64,000 nt of DNA from Halobacillus_A sp043497005 (GTDB taxonomy: Bacteria; Bacillota; Bacilli; Bacillales; Halobacillaceae). The stretch spans positions 4,493-68,492 of the forward strand of contig NZ_JBIEKE010000005.1 in assembly GCF_043497005.1 (NCBI RefSeq). The letters run 5' to 3'. Position 1 is the first letter of the stretch, and each line of letters opens with the position of its first letter. The notes under the pieces were generated by a model. It saw nothing but the letters and a program-made list of their open reading frames with translations. It had not been told where the DNA came from and searched no databases. This document shows positions 8,810 through 18,867 of the stretch, in pieces. The translations under genes were made by a program, and so were the position numbers.

Positions 8810-11174
8810 AGCTTTCTACCGGCAGCTGTTTGAACAGTTGGCTAAATATCGTGAAATCCATTTAGAAATGTACCCTCGTTCGATGGATTTAGAAAAACGT
8901 TTTGAATATTTAGAGCGTGACTTCTCAAACGATACGAAAGAAATTGGACAATATTACAACCAAGAAACGATGAAGATGCTGGAACATGAGTTAGGCTCCA
9001 TTACGGATGCTGATTTTGTGTTAGGGGTTCGCTTAAAAGCCAATCTGTTAGATGAATCGGAAGATATGCGGGGGATGGTCAAAAATGCTTTTGCTAACGT
9101 GGCCGATTCCATCGTTAATTGGTTTGGGCTTGAGCGCGAATTAACCGATGAATTTTTTGATCGATTTAAAGAGGTCGAGCAAGAGTTGTTTGAACAAATC
9201 ATTCGGGTAGATGGACGGAGGTTGACGGAAGACCAGCTCATTTACGTGAACCGTTATAACTTCATTCGGGATATTCATCATGCGGTCGAAGAAGAAAAGC
9301 AAAAACGAGGCACAACGAATATTACAGATGCGATTATCGATCCTACAGACATGGGATTTTTGAAGCTTCAAACGACAGAAGGAGAATCGTATATTAGTTT
9401 TATTGTCGTTGATGAGTTCCCTAGTGATTTAGAATACACCCATCTTTACCAACGAGCACAGAATATGCCCTTCCCCGTCGAGTTGCACATGAAAGCGAGA
9501 TATAAAGACAAAGACCAAGCGTTACGCAAAATTGGCTTTTCGAAGCAACGGTTTAAAGAAACGGATAAGGATATGGCCGAAGCTGGGGAAGACGTTGACG
9601 ATAAACTTGTTCATTATAATCGATTTCTCAATCGTTTGCAGTCAGGCATCAAAGGGAATGAGGAAGTCTTTATGGATTGGGTTGCGGCTTTTGTTGTGTC
9701 GGGCCCGACCAAAGCCGAGTGTAAGCAACGAGCGAATCATTTAATTACTTCTTTGAAGGATCAGGAAATTTATTGTGTTCGTCCGATAGCCGATCAACTC
9801 ACTCTCTTCTATAAGTTTTTACATGGTGAACCGTTACGGTTTGAAAAGAATTGGGTTCAGCAGACAACGCATACAGGATTTGCGGAAAACCTCTTCGGAG
9901 TGAGTAATCAACTAGGTTCTAACATTGGGTTTTACTTTGGTCGAGTAGCCAAAAGTATAGGGAAGAAGTATCTGGATGAATCGGTTGCCTCTAGTCGTGA
10001 TGTGGTGCTGTTTCACCCGTTTATCGCGAATGAAGGGATCAAGGGAGCTTCGACAGACTCCCCTCATATTTCGATTACCGGACAGACTGGGAAAGGCAAG
10101 AGCTTCTTAGTCAAATACATCTTGATGTATCTTTCTTTCTTAAAAACCAATGTATTGATTACCGACCCGAAAAATGAAATTGAAGAAAACTTTAATAAAG
10201 CCATTGAAGATCCCGAAGTCCGTGTCAATTATCCTTTATTTACTGAGCTGATCCGTTCCTTTCACTATGTGACGCTAGACCCTTCTATTCCTTCCAATCA
10301 TGGCGTATTAGACCCTATTTGTTTTTTAGAAGGGTATGAAGCCAAGGATACAGCTCAAGGGATTATCGAACAAATCTATGATATGAACGGCAAAGATGAT
10401 GTAAAAACCGAGCTGCTTAAAACGTTGACGAATGTGATTGAAGAACGAGCAAAAGGACAGCAGCGAGGAATGATGCATGTGGTGGAACGTCTTCAACAAA
10501 GTGAAAATCGCAACGTTCGAAATGCGGGAGACCTTTTATTTCAGATTGTCCAGAATTCGATTCTGCAGCTGGTATTTTCCGACGGTTCGTATGAAGGCTT
10601 ACGATTAGGAAACAAGATCAACGTGCTTCAAATTCAAGGGCTAGATTTACCTGAAGCTACCGATGATCCGAATTTTTATAGCGATAGTGAACGGAAAAGT
10701 CTTTGCTTAATGATTCCTTTGGCTAAATTCTGTGAGAAGTTTGGCAGTCGAAGCAAACAAGAAAAAACAGCGATCATCTTTGATGAAGCTTGGATGCTGA
10801 CCAAAGCCAGAGGCGGTAAAAAACTCGTGAAGTCGATGAGACGCATAGGGCGTTCGTACAGCAATCAACTCTATTTTGTGACCCAATCGGTGAGTGACGT
10901 AGAAAGTGATGATGATGTAGGGAACTTCGGGGCCAAGTTCGCATTTGATGAAGTGGCTGAACGAGAAGACATTCTGTCCTTTATGAATCTAGAAAACGTA
11001 GAAGAAAACCGAGAGCTATTAAAGAACATGACGAAAGGACATTGTCTCTTTACCGATTTTTATGGACGGACTGGAAAACTAGCGATTGACTGCTTATTTG
11101 AAGAATGGAGAGAAGCCTTTAAAACAGTCGATCAATCATACTCCGCCAAGGCTGAGGAGGAAATTATGCAATGA
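8676..11174 (+). CDS. VirB4/ConE-like conjugation ATPase
   Basis: About 832 residues. The Walker A motif GQTGKGKS lies near residue 468 and the Walker B motif TAIIFDEAWML near 698, followed by a conserved GRSYSNQLYFVTQS segment. The N-terminal 400 residues correspond to the VirB4 assembly domain. The protein would power channel assembly and DNA or protein transport at the membrane. The start at 8676 has AAGGGA six bases upstream and gives MQLRTPIKTVHNNLM; an ATG two codons earlier is also possible. It overlaps the TcpE gene by about 134 bases and the following lipoprotein gene by 4. Confidence 0.88.
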   Translation: MQLRTPIKTVHNNLMLTKSGEIWAYYRISPSVIPVANYEKLENHKAFYRQLFEQLAKYREIHLEMYPRSMDLEKRFEYLERDFSNDTKEIGQYYNQETMKMLEHELGSITDADFVLGVRLKANLLDESEDMRGMVKNAFANVADSIVNWFGLERELTDEFFDRFKEVEQELFEQIIRVDGRRLTEDQLIYVNRYNFIRDIHHAVEEEKQKRGTTNITDAIIDPTDMGFLKLQTTEGESYISFIVVDEFPSDLEYTHLYQRAQNMPFPVELHMKARYKDKDQALRKIGFSKQRFKETDKDMAEAGEDVDDKLVHYNRFLNRLQSGIKGNEEVFMDWVAAFVVSGPTKAECKQRANHLITSLKDQEIYCVRPIADQLTLFYKFLHGEPLRFEKNWVQQTTHTGFAENLFGVSNQLGSNIGFYFGRVAKSIGKKYLDESVASSRDVVLFHPFIANEGIKGASTDSPHISITGQTGKGKSFLVKYILMYLSFLKTNVLITDPKNEIEENFNKAIEDPEVRVNYPLFTELIRSFHYVTLDPSIPSNHGVLDPICFLEGYEAKDTAQGIIEQIYDMNGKDDVKTELLKTLTNVIEERAKGQQRGMMHVVERLQQSENRNVRNAGDLLFQIVQNSILQLVFSDGSYEGLRLGNKINVLQIQGLDLPEATDDPNFYSDSERKSLCLMIPLAKFCEKFGSRSKQEKTAIIFDEAWMLTKARGGKKLVKSMRRIGRSYSNQLYFVTQSVSDVESDDDVGNFGAKFAFDEVAEREDILSFMNLENVEENRELLKNMTKGHCLFTDFYGRTGKLAIDCLFEEWREAFKTVDQSYSAKAEEEIMQ

Positions 11175-11515
11175 AGAAACTGCTTTTGATGGTCATACTG
11201 GGGGCTCTTGCGTTAGGGGCTTGTAGTCCCTCGTATGATCAAGAAATTGACGAGATCGTGGAGAAAGAGAATGAAAGACTAGAAGAAACGCCGAATGAGG
11301 ATAACGTTGAAAGTATAGAGAGAGAAGATGCTCAAATAGCCGTTTACAACGATGGGAAATATATTGAGATAGCTTACATGATACGGTCGGACTATGAAGC
11401 TGATTTTGTTTATGAATCTACTGATAATGGTTATGAGCTTAATTCTAGTGGCGAGCTTCGAGAACAATTGAAGAATGAGGAACCGGATTATACGGAGAAC
11501 ATGGAAGACTCATAG
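11171..11515 (+). CDS. Small lipoprotein of the conjugation operon (cystatin-like fold)
   Basis: About 114 residues. A signal peptide with a clear lipobox (ALALGAC) places the mature protein on the outer face of the membrane. The remaining 90 residues are acidic, with a short helix followed by alternating strands, which resembles the cystatin-like fold lipoproteins often found beside VirB4 and VirB6 genes on Firmicute plasmids. Function is unknown. The start overlaps the VirB4 stop (ATGA), so translation is probably coupled. Confidence 0.65.
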   Translation: MKKLLLMVILGALALGACSPSYDQEIDEIVEKENERLEETPNEDNVESIEREDAQIAVYNDGKYIEIAYMIRSDYEADFVYESTDNGYELNSSGELREQLKNEEPDYTENMEDS

Positions 11516-11529
11516 AAAGGAGGATATGT

Positions 11530-13839
11530 GTGAAGGACTCCTCAAGGATTATTCTATTGTTGCTTGTGTTTTGCTTTTTTACTTTTGTTCCTTTGGCTAG
11601 TGTTTCAGGTGCCCCTAAGGTCGACCCCAAGACCGAAGAACAAGGGGGCGTGGAATTAAAAGGTGAAGAATATGATTTAGAGCAATATCAAGCGACCACT
11701 CATTTTGAAGAAAGCTGGAACCCCTTTAGTCTGGATGAACTTGACAAGATGATGAATGGGATTGCGAATATGTTTTTTGGGATGACAAAACTCGTAGCTA
11801 ATATCATAGATGCGGGTTTGAGAGAATTATATGGTTTGGAAATCGTCAATCAGTTTGCAGATCAAATTGGAAGTGCCAGTGAAGAATTATGGAATGTGCT
11901 CTATGAGAATTTTGGAGTGGCTCTCTTTGTGATCGCTGTCCTTCAACTGTTCTTTTTCTATGTGGGTCAACGCAATGGCACTAAAGCAGGGCAAGCTGCG
12001 TTGAAGTTAATTTGTGTGCTTGTCGTTGCGGGGATTTGGTTTTCTCAGTCCAGTTACTTCTTAAAGACGATGAATAATATCAGCAATGAAGCCCAAGGAG
12101 CCATTATGACAGCTGGAGCCTTTTTAACCACGGAAGATATTAACCAATCCAACGGCGTGGAATCCTCCCAAGCTTTGTTGCGCAATGCTTATTTTGACAT
12201 GGCGGTTTATAATCCCTACCTTGCGATGAACTATGGAACAACAGATGAAGACGCCATTACGGCTGATGATAGTAACCGAATTACTAATCTTGTAAGCACT
12301 CCTTTAACCGAAGAAGGATATTCTGAGAGGGAGCAAATTGCGGAACGAGAAGTTGAAGAGCTTGGAAACACCAGCATGAACATATCTACGATTTATGGAA
12401 AGATTGCTGTTAGTGTATTCTCCTTAGCCTTTGCGCTGATTTTGGGTTTACCTTTACTGCTGGTGGCTTTTGTGAACTTCTTGCTGCAAGTATTGATGCT
12501 TCTCATTGCCTTATTTTTACCTGTTAGCTTCGTGATCTCCATCCTTCCGAGCTTTGCGAATAGTGGATGGTTCACGTTTGGCCGTTTAATCGGAGTCGGG
12601 GCTATGAAGATATTTGTGGGGATCATCCTTTTAATGACCTTTATGATCGTGAGTATTACGGAACAAGTACTTCCTGCTACGTCTACGGAAATGTATATGT
12701 TGAATGCGATTATTACCAGCGTTCTTTTAATCTTAATGATTAAGTATCGAAACAAATTGATTGAATTCATTACAGCTGGAAAAGTTGCCAGCGTTGATAT
12801 GAATTCGGCCAGCCGAGTTTATGATAAAACCATTAAGGAGCCTTCGCAAAAACTGCGGGATAAAGGAGCTAAAGTGGTCGCTGCGTATGCAGGTGCACGA
12901 GCTGGAGCCGCCTTTGCAGGAGGACAACTTGAAGATCGTGACGAGCAACGTACCCCTCAAACTTCTGATGGTCAACAAGGGTCAGATCAAAGGACAAACG
13001 ATGTGGTTGATCTTTCGGGTTATCGAGAAGCTAGAAGCCAACGAACAGCTCAATCTCAACAAGAAAAGCAAAAGCCAACGTCTGAAACTCCAGCAATTGC
13101 AAAAGAACAACAAGGTTCCAAAACCTCTAACACCACTCATGATGAACAGCCTTTACAAATGGGGAGCTATAACCGCCGAGACTTAGAGAAAACAAGGAAT
13201 CCGCAACAGAAGGAAAGACAAAATCAAGCGTCTGCGGATACACGAAAACGCATGAGTCGAACACCACAACAACAAGGTATCTCTCAACAAGAACGTCAAT
13301 CCATCCGAGAACGCTACAAGATTGAAAAGGATAAACCTATTACTCAATGGGAAGCTCAACAGCAGATACAAGATCGAAAAGTGGGAGGGGCGTCTCGTAC
13401 TATGGACCATTCCTCACAGGGGGCAGCATCGACTAGCCATGACAACAGCAACTTAAGAGAACCTTCCATTGGTTCAAAAGAAGTTGCCAGAAGCAAGGAA
13501 ATCCAACAGGTGTCGAGGGATGCTGTTCGTAGGCAAGGTGTTTCCCAACAAAACCAAGACCAGAGAGAACCAACTCAGCGAATGGACGCGAATGCTAAAG
13601 GTTCTCCATCAACAGCTGCTAGACCATTAGAAAGAGAAAAAGTTAAAAATCATCCGTCCGTAAGAAAAGGTGAACCTTCAAAAAACGTGGACTATTCTAA
13701 ACAACGGGAAGTGAAAGTGAATCGTACGTCTCAGGTCAAACCCGACCAGGCTCGAAAACAACAAAAACCTTTATCCAAACGGGAATCGAAGACGACAGAA
13801 CGAGATTCTGTTCGTATCCACCGCAGAAATTCTAATTAA
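11530..13839 (+). CDS. VirB6/ConG/TcpH-like polytopic membrane protein
   Basis: About 769 residues. A signal-like hydrophobic start is followed by seven or so membrane helices between residues 110 and 420 (for example LFVIAVLQLFFFYVG and ILGLPLLLVAFVNFLLQVLM). The last 300 residues are hydrophilic, very rich in Gln, Arg, Ser and Lys, and probably disordered. This matches ConG/TcpH, the VirB6-like core of the Gram-positive transfer channel. Start codon is GTG with AAAGGAGG six bases upstream. The low-complexity tail is of the kind seen in relatives and need not mean a fusion. Confidence 0.75.
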   Translation: MKDSSRIILLLLVFCFFTFVPLASVSGAPKVDPKTEEQGGVELKGEEYDLEQYQATTHFEESWNPFSLDELDKMMNGIANMFFGMTKLVANIIDAGLRELYGLEIVNQFADQIGSASEELWNVLYENFGVALFVIAVLQLFFFYVGQRNGTKAGQAALKLICVLVVAGIWFSQSSYFLKTMNNISNEAQGAIMTAGAFLTTEDINQSNGVESSQALLRNAYFDMAVYNPYLAMNYGTTDEDAITADDSNRITNLVSTPLTEEGYSEREQIAEREVEELGNTSMNISTIYGKIAVSVFSLAFALILGLPLLLVAFVNFLLQVLMLLIALFLPVSFVISILPSFANSGWFTFGRLIGVGAMKIFVGIILLMTFMIVSITEQVLPATSTEMYMLNAIITSVLLILMIKYRNKLIEFITAGKVASVDMNSASRVYDKTIKEPSQKLRDKGAKVVAAYAGARAGAAFAGGQLEDRDEQRTPQTSDGQQGSDQRTNDVVDLSGYREARSQRTAQSQQEKQKPTSETPAIAKEQQGSKTSNTTHDEQPLQMGSYNRRDLEKTRNPQQKERQNQASADTRKRMSRTPQQQGISQQERQSIRERYKIEKDKPITQWEAQQQIQDRKVGGASRTMDHSSQGAASTSHDNSNLREPSIGSKEVARSKEIQQVSRDAVRRQGVSQQNQDQREPTQRMDANAKGSPSTAARPLEREKVKNHPSVRKGEPSKNVDYSKQREVKVNRTSQVKPDQARKQQKPLSKRESKTTERDSVRIHRRNSN

Positions 13840-13851
13840 GGGGGCTTTCTT

Positions 13852-14862
13852 TTGAAGAAGATCATTATTATTATCGCCCTCTTTTTTATTCTCGTTTTTG
13901 GTTCCATCATCGGCCTTCTGCTTATGATCATGATGGATGAAGAAGATTCTCGGTATGGGGTGGTTTCGGAATCGGGAACCGCCCAGGTGTCCGAAGCTGT
14001 GGAACGTTACCGTCCTTTATTTGAGAAATACGCCAAAAAATACGGAGTGGAAGATTACGTAGAGCTTCTAATGGCGAAGACCATGCAGGAGTCAGGAGGA
14101 AGACTACCTGATGTGATGCAATCCAGCGAGTCGATTGGTCTTCCTCCCAATACCATTAAAGACCCCGAACGTTCCATTGATGTAGGGACCAAATACTTTG
14201 CCGAAGTCTTAGAAGAATCTGATTATGATGTGGAGTTAACCCTTCAAGCTTATAATTTCGGTGGTGGTTTTATCGATTATGTACAAGATCATAATGACGG
14301 CAAATACAGTCGAGACGTAGCCATCGCTTTTAGTGAACAAAAAGAATCTGAACTCGGTTGGGATAATTACGGAGACGTCAATTATGTAGACAACGTTATG
14401 CGCTATGTAGATGGTTTTGATTCGAGCCCGGTTGAATTTGAAGGTTCCGAGGGAGAATGGGCGTTACCTTTAAAGAATATCACGGTCACTAGTGATTTTG
14501 GTTGGAGGACGCATCCGATTTCCGGGGAACGAAGTCATCACAAGGGTACAGACTTTGATTGTTCGCTTTCGGATACCATTTATAGTGTCAAAGAGGGTGT
14601 GGTTTCTAAAGCTGTTCATTCCAATGGAGGATTAGGCAATTATGCGGTGGTTCAACATAATGACGATGAATTTAGCGTATATGGTCACCTTAGTTCTTTG
14701 AATGTTCATACAGGAGATTCCATCGATCAAGGAGATAAAGTCGGCATGTGCGGAAGTACCGGTGATTCAACAGGCCCTCACTTGCATTTAGAATATAGCA
14801 CCGGCCCCCGTTATCAAAACGGTTCTGAATTTCTCGATCCTGCCGATGCTTTAGGATTATAG
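13852..14862 (+). CDS. Two-domain cell-wall hydrolase (lysozyme-like plus M23 peptidase)
   Basis: About 336 residues. An N-terminal membrane anchor (IIIIIALFFILVFGSIIGLLL) is followed by a lysozyme-like domain (about 50-190; MAKTMQESGG holds the likely catalytic Glu) and an M23 metallopeptidase domain (about 215-335; zinc ligands in SHHKGTDFD and PHLHLEYS). It would open the cell wall so the transfer channel can be built. ICEBs1 CwlT and pCW3 TcpG pair the lysozyme part with an NlpC/P60 domain; here M23 takes that place. Start codon TTG, with GGGGG upstream. Confidence 0.85.
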   Translation: MKKIIIIIALFFILVFGSIIGLLLMIMMDEEDSRYGVVSESGTAQVSEAVERYRPLFEKYAKKYGVEDYVELLMAKTMQESGGRLPDVMQSSESIGLPPNTIKDPERSIDVGTKYFAEVLEESDYDVELTLQAYNFGGGFIDYVQDHNDGKYSRDVAIAFSEQKESELGWDNYGDVNYVDNVMRYVDGFDSSPVEFEGSEGEWALPLKNITVTSDFGWRTHPISGERSHHKGTDFDCSLSDTIYSVKEGVVSKAVHSNGGLGNYAVVQHNDDEFSVYGHLSSLNVHTGDSIDQGDKVGMCGSTGDSTGPHLHLEYSTGPRYQNGSEFLDPADALGL

Positions 14863-14872
14863 GAGGGAAGGT

Positions 14873-15409
14873 ATGAAAAAAACCCCTTGGATCATCACAG
14901 CTATTCTTGCGGTCTTTTTGATTGTGGTGACCCAGAACAATCAGGAATTGAAAAAAGAAAGGACACAAGCCCAACAAGAAGTTCAGGCTCTGGAAAAAGA
15001 TCAGGAAAACCAAGAGCATCGACCTTCGGAAGCCTCTTCTACGGATACCATTCATGAAGAAGCTGGGGATGCAGCTGAACAATTTGTGGAAGCTTACTTT
15101 GAATACGAACGCAATCCTATTCAAGAAGAGGTTCAACCCTATGTCACGGATCAACTCATGAAGGATTTAAGCTTTGAAGACACGGCGGGAGCTGGAGAGT
15201 ACGAGGGTGAGAGTGTCGAATCCAACGTGCAAGAATTAGAGGTTTATTACGGGGATTATTCGAGCTCCACCCAGACCCTATTTATAACATTTACAAATGA
15301 TCTTTCTTTTGACGGAGTACCTAGTGATGCGAAATCCTTGTTGAAGGTTGAGATGATTGAGGAAAATGGAGAATGGAAAGCCGACTCTATGGAGTTTAAT
15401 CAGTATTGA
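14873..15409 (+). CDS. Membrane-anchored NTF2-like protein of the conjugation operon
   Basis: About 178 residues. One N-terminal membrane helix (WIITAILAVFLIVVTQ), a short coiled coil rich in Glu and Gln (25-50), and a C-terminal domain (about 65-178) starting AAEQFVEAYFEY with the helix-strand pattern of NTF2-like or VirB8-like folds. It follows the hydrolase gene by 10 bases with a GGAGGGAAGG ribosome site and is the last gene of the conjugation operon. The exact family is not recognised; a channel or surface role is inferred from position. Confidence 0.6.
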   Translation: MKKTPWIITAILAVFLIVVTQNNQELKKERTQAQQEVQALEKDQENQEHRPSEASSTDTIHEEAGDAAEQFVEAYFEYERNPIQEEVQPYVTDQLMKDLSFEDTAGAGEYEGESVESNVQELEVYYGDYSSSTQTLFITFTNDLSFDGVPSDAKSLLKVEMIEENGEWKADSMEFNQY

Positions 15410-15419
15410 TGTACAGATA

Positions 15420-15435
15420 CGTCACTTAAGTGACG
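15420..15435. promoter_or_regulatory. 16-bp perfect palindrome before the AbrB gene
   Basis: CGTCACTTAAGTGACG reads the same on both strands and lies 35 bases before the AbrB-like start codon, just after the conjugation operon stop. It could be an operator or a weak hairpin. Confidence 0.4.
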
Positions 15436-15470
15436 GGACAAAAACTTAGGTTTTGAAAGGAGTCTCTACA

Positions 15471-15743
15471 ATGAAAAGCACGGGAATGGTTCGCAAGGTT
15501 GATGAATTAGGGCGAGTGGTGATACCGATAGAATTAAGAAGAACGCTTGATATCCATGAGAAAGACTCATTAGAAATATTTATAGACGGTGACCAACTAA
15601 TATTGCAAAAATATAAGGCGAATAAAGCTTGTGCTGTTACTGGAGAAGTTTCAGATGATAACCAGGAGTTTGAAGGTGGGATTTGGTTGAGTCCTAAAGG
15701 GATACGTATTCTTGCAGATGATTTAGATAAAGCTCGTGTTTGA
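15471..15743 (+). CDS. AbrB-family transition-state regulator
   Basis: About 90 residues. The N-terminal half (MKSTGMVRKVDELGRVVIPIE, then LRRTLDI) is an almost textbook AbrB swapped-hairpin DNA-binding domain; the C-terminal half is the AbrB/Abh multimerisation region (KACAVTGEV). Such plasmid copies often repress conjugation or rep genes during growth. The start at 15471 has GAAAGGAG upstream; the longer frame from 15453 lacks a site. No adjacent gene shares its strand closely, so it may be its own unit. Confidence 0.85.
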   Translation: MKSTGMVRKVDELGRVVIPIELRRTLDIHEKDSLEIFIDGDQLILQKYKANKACAVTGEVSDDNQEFEGGIWLSPKGIRILADDLDKARV

Positions 15744-15929
15744 AATTAAGAATTTCTTGGAATTCCTGTGTTGAAGTGAGAAAGGGGATAGGTCACCAAA
15801 CTTTATTTCGATGCAACACAGACGTCCTCATTCACACACCTTTTATTACATTTATGGAATATTGTGCTAATTAATTAATGTAATAATGTTATTTTGTGTT
15901 TATGTAATATAAAAAAGGAGTGTTGATAT

Positions 15930-16622
15930 ATGCCAGCTTACTTTATACCTTCTACACCTATGCAAGTGGTTGATTTCGATTACGAAGCATTTTTTAATTC
16001 TTTTAAAAATCGATTTGAGCATCTATACTTTTATCCAGAATGGAAAAATTACTGGTTAAAGATTTTTCATGAAACGGAAAATGAGGTTTTAGACTATGTT
16101 AGAAGATTTCCTAATTCTAATCCAGTATTACAGAGGTTAAAGCATGGAGTGGCGCCGGATGCTTATGAAATGTATGTTTTTGAACATGTTACAGAAGTTG
16201 GGTCCTTCTATTTACACTTTGATGTTGAAAAGATGAAAAACTTTCAGCGAAACGCCTCTTTAACAAAAGAGACCTTATCTATTGATGAACTTTATGTAGA
16301 CCCAACTACTCCCCTTAATAAAGAACAAGAGAAGGATACGAGGATGCCGTTTTTTATTCGTATGTATGGTACTCCACAACCCTATATCTGTGTAGACGGG
16401 AATAAACGAATAAAAGCTCGAATTGCAAATGGACAAGAAAAATTTGAAGGCTACATATTTGAGGACAAGGATGTAGTTGATATGTTCTTTGGCTCTCCTG
16501 ATCAATATTATTATATCTTTTTAAGGGAGTGTGAATTTATGGTTAAAACACAAATTCTAGAAGAGTCCACGCAAAAGGATATTTTCCAAACGACTCAAAT
16601 GTATCTTCAAGGTAAGGGTTAA
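15930..16622 (+). CDS. Unrecognised protein with a possible ParB/sulfiredoxin-like fold
   Basis: About 230 residues, soluble, rich in aromatic residues. The segment PYICVDGNKRIKARIANGQ (about 150-170) resembles the DGNHRL-type loop of ParB/Srx-like domains, where it binds nucleotides, but the rest of the protein gives no family. AAAAGGAG precedes the ATG. It stands alone between the AbrB gene and a bidirectional terminator. Function unknown. Confidence 0.5.
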   Translation: MPAYFIPSTPMQVVDFDYEAFFNSFKNRFEHLYFYPEWKNYWLKIFHETENEVLDYVRRFPNSNPVLQRLKHGVAPDAYEMYVFEHVTEVGSFYLHFDVEKMKNFQRNASLTKETLSIDELYVDPTTPLNKEQEKDTRMPFFIRMYGTPQPYICVDGNKRIKARIANGQEKFEGYIFEDKDVVDMFFGSPDQYYYIFLRECEFMVKTQILEESTQKDIFQTTQMYLQGKG

Positions 16623-16713
16623 TTAATATTAAGGAGTGCTGTTCATTATGATGATGGTGGAAGATCGTATTCTTTAGTCTTCTATACATTTTATAGACAT
16701 ACTTTTAGACGAG

Positions 16714-16760
16714 AAACAGGGTAGATTATCGATAAAAAAATCTGATAACCTATCCTGTTT
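16714..16760. terminator. Bidirectional terminator
   Basis: AAACAGGGTAGATTATC pairs with GATAACCTATCCTGTTT (15 of 17 positions), between the convergent genes ending at 16622 and 16848. T-rich sequence flanks it on the plus strand. Confidence 0.6.
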
Positions 16761-16847
16761 AAAAGTTTGTACCTTTTAGACACTATTCTAATATTTCTAT
16801 AAAAAAGTTATGTTTCTCAAAATCCTGCTATTTATCTTTTTAGTTTA

Positions 16848-18140
16848 TTAGGGTCTCAACCCATCCAACAATTCTTCTGCAGTAGCTGCTTGATCATTAG
16901 CTTTTTGTATTTTTGCTGTTTCTGCCATTCCTGCTTCCTTCAGCAAACTTAGTTCCATTTCGATCAATTCTTCTACTGCTATAATAAATTCTGACATAGA
17001 CTCATTATCTGCATCGTTTATATGCTGGTTCGTTTCGGGATCAGCTATCATCATTTTCAGGTTATCCTTTTCTATTATGACAGCATCCAATATGGCATAA
17101 GCCTCTTCTTCATTCACACTCATTGCTACCATCTCATCATTTAAATTTTGAATCTCTGAAATCAGCTCTCCAAGGGCATCATATGCACTAGTTAAATACT
17201 GCTTACCATCCCAGTCTCCTTCTTCATTGGACTTTTCAATAGGTTCACCAGAAGTTGCTTCATTTGGAGTGTTGTCTTCCTCAATAATCGCCTCATCCGA
17301 TGGCACTTGGGCCGATCCATATACATCTTCCAAAATTTCTGCAGATTCAATATCTCTCCTGATTTCATCAGCTTCTCTTTCATCTTCTTCCTGATTTCTC
17401 CTCTTCTCAATCTCCTCTACACTTGCGAATTTTTCACCTAGATTTTCTAATTTTGCACGACTTGTAGTTGTCATCGGCTCGGTGGTGAACATTCCACCAT
17501 AGGCTCCAGGAATGTAAGCATTCTTCATCACTTGGTCTTCTCCAAGGTGCATTTCATATTTGAATTCTTTATCTTGATAATATGCATAAGAAGCTACATA
17601 AAAGTCACCATTAGTTCTCTCTACTACAAAAGCATTAGAAAAGTCTTCGAACTCAAGATCGTTTCTCCCCATTATGGTACCTGCATATACTTGGGAATCT
17701 TCATATGCTTTCTTAAGTTTTTCCTTTTGTTCTGGATTATCAGGTATATCAACGTTCAAAAGATTGGCCATTTCTTTTTCTTCTGTATTCAAACTTCTGA
17801 TATCGTCGTAAAATATTTCAGCAGACATATAATCAAATAAAGATTCTTCCATCTCTTGGTAGGTACCGTTATAAGTCAAAATGATATTACTAACTGCCTG
17901 ACTCAATTCCCACTCTTCGCTAGTTATGTCTCCTTTCTTTTTTGCTTTTCTGTGTTCCCAAGACAAATCCATTCCAGTTTCCCAATCAGTTTTTGGATCG
18001 TTCTTTTGGTCTAAATACCTTTCAAAAACCTCTTGAAGGTCACCATATACTTCTTTGCTAACATTTTTTGGTCGTTCCTCAGAATTCGAACATGCACCCA
18101 ATAAAAGAAGACAAAGAATAGTCAAAAAAGCCCGATTCAC
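16848..18140 (-). CDS. Large hypothetical lipoprotein
   Basis: About 430 residues. A signal peptide with lipobox (LLLLGACS) predicts anchoring on the outer membrane face. The mature part has a helical region (25-120), a mixed region (120-230), a strongly acidic low-complexity linker (about 240-310, many Glu, Asp and Arg) and a helical C-terminus. No known family is recognised. It has its own upstream region and no close partner. Confidence 0.65.
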   Translation of the reverse strand: MNRAFLTILCLLLLGACSNSEERPKNVSKEVYGDLQEVFERYLDQKNDPKTDWETGMDLSWEHRKAKKKGDITSEEWELSQAVSNIILTYNGTYQEMEESLFDYMSAEIFYDDIRSLNTEEKEMANLLNVDIPDNPEQKEKLKKAYEDSQVYAGTIMGRNDLEFEDFSNAFVVERTNGDFYVASYAYYQDKEFKYEMHLGEDQVMKNAYIPGAYGGMFTTEPMTTTSRAKLENLGEKFASVEEIEKRRNQEEDEREADEIRRDIESAEILEDVYGSAQVPSDEAIIEEDNTPNEATSGEPIEKSNEEGDWDGKQYLTSAYDALGELISEIQNLNDEMVAMSVNEEEAYAILDAVIIEKDNLKMMIADPETNQHINDADNESMSEFIIAVEELIEMELSLLKEAGMAETAKIQKANDQAATAEELLDGLRP

Positions 18141-18296
18141 ATATTTCTCCCCCTACATGTTTTAACCATATTTTACTATTTTTGAAGTAATATTGGTATG
18201 AAATACACAAAAAAGCTCAAGACCAACCTAATTATTGGTATGGGAGTTAGGTTTCCTTTCGTTGGGGTGTTTTAAATATGGAATGTTCAACCCGGG

Positions 18297-18314
18297 TACA
18301 CCCTGCACAAACAA
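18297..18314 (+). repeat. Recombination-site-like motif upstream of the truncated recombinase
   Basis: GTACACCCTGCACAAACA is closely related to the arms of the inverted repeat at 26864-26938 (GTACACCCTGTACGTACA). It lies about 70 bases before the truncated serine recombinase gene, where a resolution site would be expected. Confidence 0.45.
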
Positions 18315-18384
18315 AGCTAAATACGATAAAATCAAGGTAATCACGTGTTCAAACAGACTTGTTTAATAAGTAGGAGGAAGGAAA

Positions 18385-18561
18385 ATGATTTTTGGCTACG
18401 CCAGAGTAAGTTCCAAAGACCAAAATTTGTCACGCCAAATAAAAGATCTTGAGGAATTTGGTTGTGAACGAATTTATGAAGAGAAGCAATCTGGAAAAGA
18501 TTTAAACCGGCCTGTTTACCATGAGATGCGATCCAAAACGAATATTTTTGAGACTATGTAA
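18385..18561 (+). pseudogene. Truncated serine recombinase (resolvase) gene
   Basis: Codes for 58 residues only: MIFGYARVSSKDQNLSRQIK and on to the RPVYHEM region, the beginning of a resolvase/invertase catalytic domain with the active-site Ser of YARVS. Complete enzymes have about 185-200 residues (compare 29514-30071), so at least two thirds is lost after a sudden break. AGGAGGAAGG gives a good ribosome site. Bases 18562-18867 downstream hold no further recognisable part of it. Confidence 0.8.
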
Positions 18562-18867
18562 ATTATTTACTATGGGATTTAATCAATATTTCTTACATAA
18601 GAGGTTCGATAGGTAGTCATTGTAGGGTAGGAAAAAATCCATTGAAATCTCGGATTCGAGCCTTACAAAATTAGGCAGCATTGTTGAAGGCTCAATTTCG
18701 AGTTAATTAGAAATTTTTGCGCATTTTTATTAATTGTACTATATAATTAAATTTAGAAAATTGGTGTAGCTTAAATGAAGGGTGACAACAGTACTAAAAA
18801 GAATATAAACGAACTGGTAGCGATGATGGAAGGCTATTAACAATAACTAATATAAGGAGAATTAAAA